A stretch of DNA of 64,000 nt from Arthrobacter gandavensis (GCF_015355785.1 NZ_JADKYW010000005.1:869272-933271), one strand, 5' to 3'; counted from the first letter of the stretch, positions 9,201 to 18,146 are shown. Translations and numbers: made by a program. The notes: generated by a model from the sequence alone, not told the origin.

Positions 9201-9737
9201 ATGCCAAGAGTCATCTATTACGTCGCATCGTCACTGGATGGCTTCATCGCGACCGAAGGCGACAGCCTCGACTGGCTGCTGGATTTTGGCTTCGCAGCAT
9301 TCCAGGAACACTATGACCAGTTCATGGCCGGGGTGGGCGCCCTCATCATGGGGGCGCAGACCTACGAATGGATCCGCCGCGAGCAGCCCGGCACCTGGGA
9401 TTACGGCGATCTGCCATGCCTGGTGCTGACCCACCGTGAGCTGCAGGCTCCGCCCGGCACAGGAGTCCGGTTTACGGCCGGGGATCCCGGCAGGATCCTG
9501 GAACAGGCCCGCGCCCTCGCCGGGGACAGGAATGTCTGGGTGGTGGGCGGCGGAGACGTGGCCGCCCAGTTCGCGGATGCCGGGCTGCTCGACGAACTCC
9601 GGGTCACCTACATGCCCGTCGCACTGGGATCCGGACGGCGCCTGCTCCCGGTAACTGCCCCTACCGGCCGCATGCATCTGATCGGCACCACCTCCTTCAA
9701 CGGCGGTGCCGCGGAGCTGCGGTTCGCCCGGGACTAA
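9201..9737 (+). CDS. dihydrofolate reductase family protein (RibD C-terminal-like)
   Basis: A 178-residue NADPH-binding reductase of the DHFR/RibD_C superfamily. The N-terminus VIYYVASSLDGFIATEGDSLDWL is the usual opening of this group; IMGAQTYEWI and VWVVGGGDVAAQFADAGLLDELRVTYMPVALGSG follow. These stand-alone proteins (YyaP/YwjB type) are not usually the housekeeping folate enzyme, and their substrate is unknown. It stands alone, with a weak hairpin (9746-9767) after its stop codon. Confidence 0.86.
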   Translation: MPRVIYYVASSLDGFIATEGDSLDWLLDFGFAAFQEHYDQFMAGVGALIMGAQTYEWIRREQPGTWDYGDLPCLVLTHRELQAPPGTGVRFTAGDPGRILEQARALAGDRNVWVVGGGDVAAQFADAGLLDELRVTYMPVALGSGRRLLPVTAPTGRMHLIGTTSFNGGAAELRFARD

Positions 9738-9745
9738 TCCACGGC

Positions 9746-9767
9746 ACGGGGCGGTCACCGGCCCCGT
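9746..9767 (+). terminator. short hairpin after the DHFR-like gene
   Basis: ACGGGGC (9746-9752) pairs with GCCCCGT (9761-9767), 9 bp beyond the stop codon. It is followed by mixed sequence without a T-run, so termination strength is uncertain. Confidence 0.4.
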
Positions 9768-9876
9768 CCAGGAAACGCGTGTCACGAAGACCGGATTCAA
9801 CGCCGAGGACACCGGGGAGCGGTAAAGTTCACTCCAGCACCACCGCCCCCATAACACAACCAAAGGCCGCCGTCCC

Positions 9877-10695
9877 ATGACGACTGACGTTTCCGTCCGC
9901 AACAATGTCCGGATCTTAGGCAACAGTGCCGGCCCTGTGGTCATGCTCGGACACGGATTCGGCTGCGACCAGGGGATGTGGCGGCGTCTCCTGCCCTTCT
10001 TCACGGACGATTACCGCGTCATCGTTTTTGACCACGTGGGCGCCGGCGAATCGGACAAGGCTGCGTACACCACGGCAAAGTACGGATCCCTTGACGGGTA
10101 CGTACAGGACGTGCTGGAAATCTGCTCCGCGCTGGACCTGCGCGAAGTGAGCTTCGTGGGGCACAGCGTCAGCGCGATGATGGGCGTGGCAGCCGTGGCC
10201 GAGGCACCGGAGAGGTTCGCGAACCTCATCCTCCTGGCCTCATCCCCCAGCTACATGGACCGCCCCGAGGATGGTTACACCGGAGGCTTCAGCGCCAGGG
10301 ACATTGATGAGCTGCTGGACTCACTGGACGCGAACTACGTCGTCTGGTCGGCCGCCATGGCACCCATGATCATGGGAAACCCGGAGAACCCCGAACTCAC
10401 CGACGAGTTGGAGGGCAGCTTCTGCCGGCTGGACCCCACCGTCGCGCGGGGCTTTGCCGATGTTTCCTTCCGCTCCGATGTCCGCGGCCTGCTGAAGGAT
10501 GTCGGGATTCCTTCGCTGATCCTGCAGTGCTCCGACGACTTGCTGGCTCCTCCCCACATTGGCGCCTACACCCGCGACCAGATGCCGGACGCCACCCTGG
10601 TGCAGCTGCGGGCCACCGGCCACCTGCCGCACGTCAGCGCCCCTGCCGAAACGGCGGAGGCCATTCTTGCCTACCTATCGCGAAACCAGTCATGA
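9877..10695 (+). CDS. rsbQ: RsbQ-like alpha/beta hydrolase, sensor partner
   Basis: Serine hydrolase of the RsbQ/KAI2/D14 branch. In Bacillus subtilis RsbQ is needed for the PAS phosphatase RsbP to sense energy stress, probably by supplying a small hydrolysed molecule. Seen here: GHGFGCDQGMWRRLLPFF, nucleophile Ser97 in FVGHSVSAMMG, Asp220 in QCSDDLLAP and His249 in ATGHLPH, which form the triad; 272 residues is the family length. It overlaps the next gene, a PAS histidine kinase, by ATGA. This gives a two-component sensing pair in which the output is phosphorylation rather than the RsbP phosphatase. The ligand is unknown. Confidence 0.9.
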   Translation: MTTDVSVRNNVRILGNSAGPVVMLGHGFGCDQGMWRRLLPFFTDDYRVIVFDHVGAGESDKAAYTTAKYGSLDGYVQDVLEICSALDLREVSFVGHSVSAMMGVAAVAEAPERFANLILLASSPSYMDRPEDGYTGGFSARDIDELLDSLDANYVVWSAAMAPMIMGNPENPELTDELEGSFCRLDPTVARGFADVSFRSDVRGLLKDVGIPSLILQCSDDLLAPPHIGAYTRDQMPDATLVQLRATGHLPHVSAPAETAEAILAYLSRNQS

Positions 10696-12290
10696 GCGAG
10701 ACACCCGCCGGGACGGAACTGCACCCGCCCGGCTTCGCGCTGGACTACCAGGAGCTGTTCCACAGTTCCCCTTCGGGCTACCTGGTGACATTGGAGGACG
10801 GGACGATCGCCGAAGTGAACGCCACCTTCGCCACGTGGGTCGGCTGTCCCCGGGAAGACCTGATCGGCACCAGCCTGCTGTCCCTGCTGCCCATTGGTGA
10901 CCGGATTGTGTACTCCACGCATGCCATGCCGCAACTCGGCGTCGGCCGGCCCTTCGCCGAACTGGCCGTGGATTTCCTCAGCGCGGACGGCACGCGCCTG
11001 CCAGCGCTGATCTCCGCCAATCGGCAGCCCGCCGAAGGGTCCCGCCCCGCCATGGACCGGGTTGTGGTCTTTAATGCCCACGAACGCCGTCTGTACGAGC
11101 GCGAGCTGGTGACCGCCCTCCGCACGGCGGAGCAGGCCGAGGCCGCACGGGCCAGCGCCGAAGCCGTGGTGCTGGAGAAGCAGCGGGCACTGCAGGAGAA
11201 GGACCGCGTACTGCAGGAAAGCCTGGCGGAAAGCCGCCGCAATGAATCCCTCCTCCAGACCGTGCTGGACACCGTAGAGGTGGGGGTGTCAGTGGTGGAC
11301 GAAGATGGAAACACGATTCTCACCAACTCGCGCCAGCGCTTCATCAACCGCCGGGCCCTTCCGCCGGGCAAGGCGGAGGCGAACGAGTGTGAGCTGCTGA
11401 TCTCCGGACCGGACCGGGCCACTCCCCTGCCGCCGGATATGCGGCCCGTGCGCCGCACCGTCCTGGGCCAGTCCTTCTCCGACCAGCTGGTGTGGTTCGG
11501 CTGCGGTGATGCGCAGCGGGCGTTCTCCGTGACCGCCCGTTCCGTCCAGCGCCAGGGCGATTTCCAAGGGTCAGTGCTGGCGTTCAGCGACGTGACGGGC
11601 CTTGTGAACGCGGTGGCCGCTAAGGAAGACTTCGTGGCCAACGTGTCCCATGAGCTCCGGACGCCGCTGACCTCGATCATGGGCTACCTCGATCTGGCGC
11701 TGGAGGACGAGGACCAGATCCCCGCGTACGTGGCGGCGTCGCTGCGCGTTGCGCTGCGCAATTCGGAAAAGCTGCTGGAGCTGGTCTCCGACCTGCTGTC
11801 CGCCGCTGCGGGACCGAGCAGCATTGAACGCGTACCCGCTGATCTCTCTGAACTGCTCGGCAGCTCCCTGACCTCAGCGGCGCCCCGGGCGGAGATCAAC
11901 AAAGTCCAGCTCGTCCGCGACTTCCCGGCCGAGCTTCCTGCTTTCCTGGATCCGCAGCGGATCAGCCAGGTCATCGACAACCTGCTTTCGAACGCGGTCA
12001 AGTACTCGCCCGACGGCGGCAGGGTTACCGTGAGCGCCTCTAGCACCCCGCAGACCCTGACGTTCGAGGTTTCCGATACCGGCATCGGCATGACGGAGGC
12101 CGAGCAGGCAGAGGTCTTCACCAAGTTCTTCCGCTCCGGGACCAGCCGCAAGGCCGCCATCCCCGGCGTGGGACTTGGCCTGGTCATCAGCAAGAACATC
12201 GTCGAAGCCCACGGCGGAACCATTACCCTGCAGAGCCAGGCCGGGGCAGGCACCGTCTTCACTGTGCGGTTGCCGGCACAGAGCCAGTAA
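10692..12290 (+). CDS. PAS-PAS sensor histidine kinase coupled to the RsbQ-like hydrolase
   Basis: A 532-residue kinase without obvious membrane segments. The order is: a PAS domain at about 15-120 (FHSSPSGYLVTLEDGTIAEVN), a coiled coil at about 130-175 rich in Ala/Glu/Gln, a second PAS-like domain at about 180-300 (LLQTVLDTVEVGVSVVDEDG), a HisKA dimerisation helix with phospho-acceptor His320 in NVSHELRTPLTS, and an HATPase domain with NLLSNAVKYS, DTGIGM and GVGLGLVISK. The ATG at 10692 overlaps the rsbQ-like stop, so an earlier in-frame start is unlikely. No response regulator follows; a hairpin terminator ends the unit. By analogy with RsbP, the first PAS domain is the likely receptor for the hydrolase product. 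Confidence 0.92.
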   Translation: MSETPAGTELHPPGFALDYQELFHSSPSGYLVTLEDGTIAEVNATFATWVGCPREDLIGTSLLSLLPIGDRIVYSTHAMPQLGVGRPFAELAVDFLSADGTRLPALISANRQPAEGSRPAMDRVVVFNAHERRLYERELVTALRTAEQAEAARASAEAVVLEKQRALQEKDRVLQESLAESRRNESLLQTVLDTVEVGVSVVDEDGNTILTNSRQRFINRRALPPGKAEANECELLISGPDRATPLPPDMRPVRRTVLGQSFSDQLVWFGCGDAQRAFSVTARSVQRQGDFQGSVLAFSDVTGLVNAVAAKEDFVANVSHELRTPLTSIMGYLDLALEDEDQIPAYVAASLRVALRNSEKLLELVSDLLSAAAGPSSIERVPADLSELLGSSLTSAAPRAEINKVQLVRDFPAELPAFLDPQRISQVIDNLLSNAVKYSPDGGRVTVSASSTPQTLTFEVSDTGIGMTEAEQAEVFTKFFRSGTSRKAAIPGVGLGLVISKNIVEAHGGTITLQSQAGAGTVFTVRLPAQSQ

Positions 12291-12298
12291 CACCCGGG

Positions 12299-12320
12299 CG
12301 CGGCGATTTTGCCGCGTTTT
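12299..12320 (+). terminator. Rho-independent terminator after the PAS kinase
   Basis: CGCGGC (12299-12304) pairs with GCCGCG (12311-12316) over a 6-nt loop and is followed by TTTT. It begins 9 bp beyond the kinase stop codon and closes the two-gene unit. Confidence 0.7.
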
Positions 12321-12434
12321 GGCGCATGTGAAAACATCGAGGCAGAGCCCCTTCCTGTGGTTCCTGGGCCTGCGGCCGGACTGCAGGACCCCACCCCCGG
12401 CCCGCGCCGGGCCGGCAGAAGAACTGGTAGGAGC

Positions 12435-12908
12435 ATGGACGGCATCTCAACGGCCCGGAGGGTCTTCCGGAGACTGGGATCGTTCTCTTTTGTCGGTACC
12501 GTCGCCTTCCTGGTGGACATCGGCCTGTTCAATCTCCTGGCTGCCACCGTCCTGGATGACAATCCCATCTCCGCCAAGATCGTCTCGGTAGTTGTCGCGA
12601 CAACCATTTCCTGGCTGGGCAGCCGCTACCTGACTTTCCGCCGCACCCGGGGCCGGAGCGTGCGGGCGGAGACCGCCCTTTTCGCCTTGACGAACCTCAT
12701 TGGCCTGGGCATTGCGACCGGCTGCCTCTTTGTCTCGCACTACGTCCTGGGCTTCACCAGCCAGTTCGCCGACAACATTTCAGGCAACGTCGTCGGCGTC
12801 CTGCTGGGCAACATCTTCCGGTACTTCGCCTACCGCTACATCGTGTTCACTGAGCCGAAGGGCAGCACCGGAAGTCCCGAACGCGAAGACGCGGAACTGC
12901 CGCGCTAG
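12435..12908 (+). CDS. GtrA family membrane protein
   Basis: A 157-residue protein with four predicted membrane helices of the GtrA family, proteins thought to flip or help transfer polyprenol-linked sugars during cell-wall glycosylation. Typical wording is RLGSFSFVGTVAFLVDIGLFNLL, WLGSRYLTFRR and the end FRYFAYRYIVF. The ATG at 12435 is chosen because GGTAGGAG lies just before it; the frame extends upstream, but that part is not conserved in character. No glycosyltransferase partner gene is adjacent. It runs convergently into the SDR gene with only 2 bp between the stop codons. Confidence 0.88.
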   Translation: MDGISTARRVFRRLGSFSFVGTVAFLVDIGLFNLLAATVLDDNPISAKIVSVVVATTISWLGSRYLTFRRTRGRSVRAETALFALTNLIGLGIATGCLFVSHYVLGFTSQFADNISGNVVGVLLGNIFRYFAYRYIVFTEPKGSTGSPEREDAELPR

Positions 12909-12910
12909 CC

Positions 12911-13747
12911 TCACATGACCGGCGGCTCCGGCGCTGCCGGCGGCTCGCCCGGAAAGGACGCGCCCGCCGGTGACGACGGCGCCTGGCCGGGCTCCGAACT
13001 CAATTCCGCCACCTCATAACGTGCCAGCCCGGCGGTCTCTCCGCCGTCGGCGACGAATTCGGCACCCGTGGAAAAGCTCGATTCATCACTGGCAAGGAAC
13101 AGCACAAGGTTGGCGATCTCTTCCGGCTCACCCATGCGGTGCAGCGCCACATGTTCCTGCCCTCCTTCCAGTCCGTCTGTCATCGGCGTCCGCACCGCAC
13201 CGGGGTGCACCGAGTTGACCCGGATTCCGTACGGGCCAAGATCTATCGCAACAGATTTGGTCAGCCCCCGGACCCCATACTTCGCGGCTGTGTATCCCGG
13301 CAGGTCCTTGTAGCCCTGGAGTCCGGCTGTGGAGGAGAGGTTGATGATGGACGCGCCAGCGGAGCGCTTCATGGGTTCCACCACGGCCTTGATGCCCAGG
13401 AAAACCCCGGTCAGGTTGATGCCGATAATCGAATTCCACTGCTCCAGCGTGTAGTCCTCGATGCTGCCGAAGTTCGCGATTCCGGCGTTGTTGACGAGTA
13501 CGTCCACGCCGCCGAACTTATCTTCCGCTTCCCGGACAGCCGCCGCCCAATCGTCCGGACTGGTAACGTCCAGATGCACAAAAGCCGCAGCAGAGCCCAG
13601 GGATTCCGCCAGATCCCGGCCCTCGGCGTCGAGCACGTCTCCGACCACCACCTGCGCACCCTCACCGGCGAGCCTGCGGACCACCGCAGCTCCGATGCCC
13701 CGCGCGCCTCCGCTGACCAAAACCGTCTTGCCACTGACCCGTCCCAT
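12911..13747 (-). CDS. short-chain dehydrogenase/reductase with proline-rich tail
   Basis: Classical NAD(P)-dependent SDR, 278 residues. The nucleotide-binding motif VSGGARGIG, the NNAGIANFG motif, Ser in NLSSTAGLQG and the catalytic Tyr-Lys in YTAAKYG are all present. The sequence resembles 3-alpha/20-beta-hydroxysteroid or glucose 1-dehydrogenase-like SDRs; the substrate cannot be told. The start at 13747 is chosen because GAGGAGG stands 5 bp upstream. About 40 residues beyond the usual SDR end form an Ala/Pro-rich tail (QAPSSPAGASFPGEPPAAPE) that is probably disordered. Confidence 0.9.
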   Translation of the reverse strand: MGRVSGKTVLVSGGARGIGAAVVRRLAGEGAQVVVGDVLDAEGRDLAESLGSAAAFVHLDVTSPDDWAAAVREAEDKFGGVDVLVNNAGIANFGSIEDYTLEQWNSIIGINLTGVFLGIKAVVEPMKRSAGASIINLSSTAGLQGYKDLPGYTAAKYGVRGLTKSVAIDLGPYGIRVNSVHPGAVRTPMTDGLEGGQEHVALHRMGEPEEIANLVLFLASDESSFSTGAEFVADGGETAGLARYEVAELSSEPGQAPSSPAGASFPGEPPAAPEPPVM

Positions 13748-13843
13748 GGAACCTCCTCGTGGCCGCCGGAGCGCTGCGCTCCTGATCAACGGCCCATCTG
13801 CACATCCAACTACCCGGCGGCGCAGAAGTCACGGCCTGCGTTC

Positions 13844-14566
13844 CTAGAGGTGGCGAAGGTACCGCTCCGGTGAGGCAAGGAAGGACCGCCAGTTCCCCAC
13901 CAGGTCCAGCTCCTCCCAGGCACGCCTGCGCAGGCCCCAAGACCCGAGCTCCAGAATTTCCGCCCCCGGCAGGGCAGCCAGGAGCGGCGAGTGGGTGGAC
14001 ATAATGACCTGGGACCTGCCGTCGGCCAGCAACCCCTTGAGTACTGAAAGAAGGCTGAGGCATCCGGAGAAGGACAGCGCGGATTCGGGCTCATCCAGCA
14101 CCCACAGCCCGCGGCCCCGGAACCGGTCCGCAGCCAGCTGCAGGAAAGACTCCCCGTGGGACATATCGTGGAAGGGAATGTCCGGCAGGCCGCTCCTGGG
14201 ATTCTCTTCCAGGTAGGTATAAAAACCGTGCATGGTTTCAGCCCGCAGGAAGTATCCGCGCCGTGCGGCCCCCGCATTCCTGACCAGCCGCAGGTGATCC
14301 GCCAGGACGGATTCCGTGGAGCGCGTTGTGTGGCGCGCCCCCGTCGAGCCGCCCTCCGCGGACAACCCGTAGGCGAGGGCCACCGCCTCGATGAGCGTTG
14401 ACTTCCCCGATCCGTTTTCGCCGACGAGGATGGTGGCCGGACCCAGTTCAAGACCTTCGTTCAGGATCTGGGCGACCGGCGGCAGCACCGCAGGCCAGGA
14501 ACCGCGCTCCAGCTCATGTGCGGGGTCTTCCTCGAGCCGGCGGACCGGATACCTGTGCAGGGCCAT
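13844..14566 (-). CDS. small stand-alone AAA/ABC-type ATPase
   Basis: A 240-residue soluble ATPase of the SMC/OLD-like predicted-ATPase group (COG3910-like). Visible motifs are Walker A GENGSGKST, a signature-like SHGESFLQL, Walker B LWVLDEPESAL and the switch His in IMSTHSPLLAALPGAEILEL. There is no membrane segment and no adjacent permease or nuclease gene, so it is not a transporter component. Its function is unknown; relatives in other genomes are sometimes linked to defence or repair, but nothing next to it shows that here. It lies 90 bp downstream of the tmRNA gene on the same strand. Confidence 0.85.
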   Translation of the reverse strand: MALHRYPVRRLEEDPAHELERGSWPAVLPPVAQILNEGLELGPATILVGENGSGKSTLIEAVALAYGLSAEGGSTGARHTTRSTESVLADHLRLVRNAGAARRGYFLRAETMHGFYTYLEENPRSGLPDIPFHDMSHGESFLQLAADRFRGRGLWVLDEPESALSFSGCLSLLSVLKGLLADGRSQVIMSTHSPLLAALPGAEILELGSWGLRRRAWEELDLVGNWRSFLASPERYLRHL

Positions 14567-14656
14567 GCGCCTATTCTTGCAGCGGCGTCAATGGCGTACG
14601 GAGGCAGAAACACAGCAAAAAAGCTGCGCCCCGGCCTGTCGGGACGGAGCACAGCC

Positions 14657-15025
14657 TGGTGGAGATGGGGGGAATCGAACCCCCGTCCGATGCTGGAGTA
14701 TCTGGGCTTCTCCGGGCGCATCCTGCTGCGGATTTTCTCGGCCCCGGCCATCTCGCAGGCGAGCGGCTGATCCGGGCCCATCCGTTCATTGAGTCCCGGA
14801 CACCTGAACGGCAGCGGTGTCCGGCAGTGGCTTCCTTAACGACGCCAGGATCCGGAACGGAAGCGTTTCCGGTCTGACGGACTCACTCTGGCCTAGGCGG
14901 CGAGGGCGAAGTCAGTGCGCATAGGTTTGGCACTTATTTGTTTACAGGGGGCGTTTGCGAGATAACCCTGCATCCTCGGCCCGCTTCCCCAGATACGGCA
15001 AACATCGTCGACACCGATCATCCCC
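14657..15025 (-). ncRNA. ssrA: tmRNA
   Basis: Transfer-messenger RNA that rescues stalled ribosomes and tags nascent proteins for proteolysis. On the minus strand the 5' end GGGGATGATCGGTGTCGAC (from 15025) pairs with the 3' end CATCTCC-ACCA (to 14657) as a tRNA-like acceptor stem with one G-U pair; the T-arm GGGGGTTCGATTCCCCC directly precedes it, and CCA is encoded. Between them, a short reading frame (14931-14893) encodes the tag AKPMRTDFALAA and ends in TAG. About 369 nt is the standard length. The tag ending DFALAA is typical of high-GC Gram-positive bacteria. Confidence 0.97.
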
Positions 15026-15096
15026 ATATTTAGTTGCACCTCCATTAACCACCCTTTATGCCAAAACATTCCAGCCCGCTGCGCGAAGATGGTGGC

Positions 15097-15729
<633 letters not shown>

Positions 15730-15814
15730 CGGAACCCCTGCCGGTTACCCAATATGTCTCCGGGCGGAACCCGACTTTTTGGATTCCCGCCCGCAGGGGA
15801 GTTGGGTTGTTCTC

Positions 15815-16414
15815 ATGTCCGCGAACTTCCTCCGCCGGGTGCTGCAGCTGCTCGCCGGCCTCTTCTTCTATGGCTTCTCCATCGGCATGATGATCCGGGC
15901 CGGGCTCGGCGTCTCCCCGTGGGACGTGCTGGCGCAGGGCACCAGCCTGCAGACCGGCATCGCGTTCGGACTGGTTACCAACCTGATTGGGTTGGTGGTG
16001 CTGCTGCTGTGGATCCCGCTGCGGCAGAAGCCCGGCGTGGGGACCGTACTGAACGTGCTCCTGGTGGGACCCAGCGCTGAGGTAGGGCTGGCCGTGGTGG
16101 ACGAGCCGGCCGAGCTGTGGGGACAGATCCTGCTGTTTGCCGGCGGGCTGGCCCTGCTGGCGGTCGCCACCGGGCTGTACATCGGCGCGCGGATGGGCCC
16201 CGGCCCGCGCGACGGGCTCATGACCGGCCTGCACGCCCGCTTCGGCTGGCCGATCTGGGCAGTCCGCACCGGCATCGAAGTCACGGTTCTTGCCATCGGC
16301 TGGGCCTTGGGCGGCGCCGTCGGCCTTGGCACCGTGGCCTTCGCGCTGCTGATCGGGCCAATGGTCAACCGCACCGTGCCGTTCTTCCATATTCCGGCCC
16401 GCGCCGCCGCCTGA
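15815..16414 (+). CDS. YczE/YitT-like integral membrane protein
   Basis: A 199-residue membrane protein with five to six hydrophobic helices of the YczE/YyaS/YitT group. Characteristic phrases are GFSIGMMIRAGLGVSPWDVLAQG, TNLIGLVVLLLWIPLRQKPGVGT and GARMGPGPRDGLM. The molecular function of the family is unknown. The ATG is used rather than an in-frame TTG 36 bp upstream, because the protein family begins close to this Met; the ribosome site is weak in either case. A palindromic repeat element follows before the convergent Cache gene. Confidence 0.85.
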   Translation: MSANFLRRVLQLLAGLFFYGFSIGMMIRAGLGVSPWDVLAQGTSLQTGIAFGLVTNLIGLVVLLLWIPLRQKPGVGTVLNVLLVGPSAEVGLAVVDEPAELWGQILLFAGGLALLAVATGLYIGARMGPGPRDGLMTGLHARFGWPIWAVRTGIEVTVLAIGWALGGAVGLGTVAFALLIGPMVNRTVPFFHIPARAAA

Positions 16415-16432
16415 GACCGCCCACCCTCCCGT

Positions 16433-16488
16433 CGAGAGGCCATTTACGGCTTTTTTGACGGCTGAGAAGAGCCGCAACTGGCCTCTCG
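16433..16488. repeat. dispersed palindromic element D, imperfect 22-bp stem
   Basis: The left arm from CGAGAGGCCA (16433) and the right arm ending TGGCCTCTCG (16488) pair over about 22 bp with three non-Watson-Crick positions; a 12-nt loop region follows a T6 run. It sits between convergent genes and shares the CGAG-GGCCA-TT-CGGCT pattern with element E. Confidence 0.75.
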
Positions 16489-16504
16489 GGGTGGGAACGA
16501 AGCG

Positions 16505-17260
16505 CTAGAGCGGGACGGCGACGGCGAGCGGCAGTGTCCCGCAGGGATGCAACGCGGCGAACCGCCCGGCATGCTCCGGTCCGCGCAGTTCCATCCGTGA
16601 CGGGTCCGCAGCCTCGCGCCAGTCCCCCACCAGCAGCCGTCCGGCCGCAAGCTGGGGGTCTGCAGAGACCACTACCCTACCCACCCGGTTCACCAGCGAC
16701 GCCTTGGGATGCACCCGGCGCAGGTCCGGAAGCAGGACTTCCTCCAGCGACTCGACGAATACGTCAGCACCCACCACGCCCACCACTTTTCCGCCCACGG
16801 TGAGCGGGGAGGTCAGGGTCACGGTGTATTCATCGGTGCAGATGAAATCCACATACGGGCCGGTTACGTGGCTCTCGCCGGTCTCCACGGGAACGGTGAA
16901 CCACTCCCGCCGTGAATAGGCCTCCCCCATGGTCTCCACGGAGGAAAGCACCTGGACTTCCTTGCTCCTGCCCTGCCACCAGGCCATATGCCAGGGGGCG
17001 TCACCCAGGGCATTGTGCGCTGCCACGAAACCGCCTCCGGCCAGCGGATAGTCCGTGCGCTGCAGCAGGGCAACGGTCAGGGGCTCGACGACGGCGTCCA
17101 CTTCCCGGCGCGAGGGCGCGGCCGCGGGGTCGCGAAAGAGAACCTCCAGCCGGGGTTTCCATTCCTGCAGGATTTCCAGCAGTTCCCGAAAGAACGTGCC
17201 AAGGTCCGCCGGCGCTGCTGCCGGGGACGGTCCTGCTGCGTCAATACGGGAAGTGCTCAT
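16505..17260 (-). CDS. soluble Cache-domain protein
   Basis: A 251-residue protein dominated by a Cache/PDC-type small-molecule-binding domain. Residues about 80-200 contain REWFTVPVETGESHVTGPYVDF and TVTLTSPL-VGGKVVGVVGADV, the typical second half of dCache domains. It has no signal peptide and no transmembrane helix, which is unusual because most Cache domains are extracellular parts of receptors. Its start overlaps the end of the GntR/FCD regulator by 4 bp (ATGA), so the two are made together. The divergent polyamine-type ABC transporter suggests that it binds the same ligand inside the cell; this is inference. Confidence 0.8.
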   Translation of the reverse strand: MSTSRIDAAGPSPAAAPADLGTFFRELLEILQEWKPRLEVLFRDPAAAPSRREVDAVVEPLTVALLQRTDYPLAGGGFVAAHNALGDAPWHMAWWQGRSKEVQVLSSVETMGEAYSRREWFTVPVETGESHVTGPYVDFICTDEYTVTLTSPLTVGGKVVGVVGADVFVESLEEVLLPDLRRVHPKASLVNRVGRVVVSADPQLAAGRLLVGDWREAADPSRMELRGPEHAGRFAALHPCGTLPLAVAVPL

Positions 17261-18045
17261 GCTTTCCTCCTGGCGGGTGCGGGTGGTTTCTCTGCCGTAG
17301 TGAGGGCGGCGGAGGAGTGAAGGCGGGTGTGTTCATCGATCAGCCAGGCAACCGAGGCCTGGACATACTGCCGGACCAGGGACCGTGCGGCAGCTGCGTC
17401 GGCGCCGGCCACGGCCCCGCAGATCTCCCGGCACAGCTCCACCATCGCGGAGTTAAACCCGGGATCCGCGTGGGCCAGGCCCAGCAGTGAACCGTATTCC
17501 GTGTGCAGGCGCACGTATTCGCGGGTCAGCCGGGCGGACTGGCTGAGCGCGGCGAGTTCAAGGAGGAAATCGCCGACGGCTCGGTTGCTGCTGCCCTCGG
17601 GGGCGTCCAGCAGCTGGGCCAGCGCCTCCACGTCCCCGCGGTCCGCTGCGTCGGCCGCGAGCTCCGCGGCGGTGGCCGCGATTGCCGCGTAGTGGATGGC
17701 GAGGTCACGCAGCTCAACCCGGCTCATGCCGGTGAGGCGGCGGCGCACCAGCACCGATCTGTCTCCGGAAGGCAGCGTAATAAACGTGCCGCCTTCGCGT
17801 CCGCGTCGTGTTTCAACCAGTCCCCTGGACCGCAGGCCGGCCAGTGCTTCGCGGGCGGTAACCGTGGCCACGCCCATCGAGGCGGCGAGTTCCATTTCGG
17901 TTGGCAGCCGGTCACCGTCCGTGAGCGCACCGGCCGAAATCCCCTGGACTATGCGCTCTTCGACGCGGCTGGCCTTGCCGGCGTCGCCCAGCGGAGCGAA
18001 GACGGCGGTGAGGAGGCGTTTTTGCGGAGCGGAGTTCTGGGGCAT
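17257..18045 (-). CDS. GntR-family regulator with FCD-type effector domain
   Basis: DNA-binding regulator of 262 residues. The N-terminal winged helix lies at about residues 25-95 (LTDGDRLPTEMELAASMGVATVTAREALAGLRSRGLVETRRGRGG-like pattern), followed by an all-helical FCD-like ligand domain at about 100-240. The start at 18045 is the first ATG in a suitable context; an upstream extension is Arg/Pro-rich and not protein-like. The gene is divergent from the ABC transporter operon and precedes the Cache gene, so it most likely controls transporter expression in response to the transported amine or a derivative. Confidence 0.87.
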   Translation of the reverse strand: MPQNSAPQKRLLTAVFAPLGDAGKASRVEERIVQGISAGALTDGDRLPTEMELAASMGVATVTAREALAGLRSRGLVETRRGREGGTFITLPSGDRSVLVRRRLTGMSRVELRDLAIHYAAIAATAAELAADAADRGDVEALAQLLDAPEGSSNRAVGDFLLELAALSQSARLTREYVRLHTEYGSLLGLAHADPGFNSAMVELCREICGAVAGADAAAARSLVRQYVQASVAWLIDEHTRLHSSAALTTAEKPPAPARRKA

Positions 18046-18115
18046 GTTCACGATCTTTCCAGCTTGGCGGGCCGGACGGCGCCGGCGTGCCGGGCCGCGC
18101 ATCCGTAACAAGAAA

Positions 18116-18146
18116 TTTACTTGAAGTGACGTGAATTACATATAAC
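18116..18146 (+). promoter_or_regulatory. promoter region of the ABC operon
   Basis: An AT-rich patch in the gap between the regulator and transporter genes contains TATAAC (18141-18146), a good -10 box about 60 bp before the GTG start. Possible -35 boxes TTTACT (19-bp spacer) or TACTTG (17-bp spacer) are weak. The neighbouring AAGTGACGTGAATT is a likely place for the GntR regulator to bind. Confidence 0.35.

Noticed and set aside
15026..15096. Start of the kinase-like gene at the ATG at 15058
   Set aside because: It has no ribosome site and lies in the region from which ssrA must be transcribed; the ATG at 15097 starts the fold equally well.
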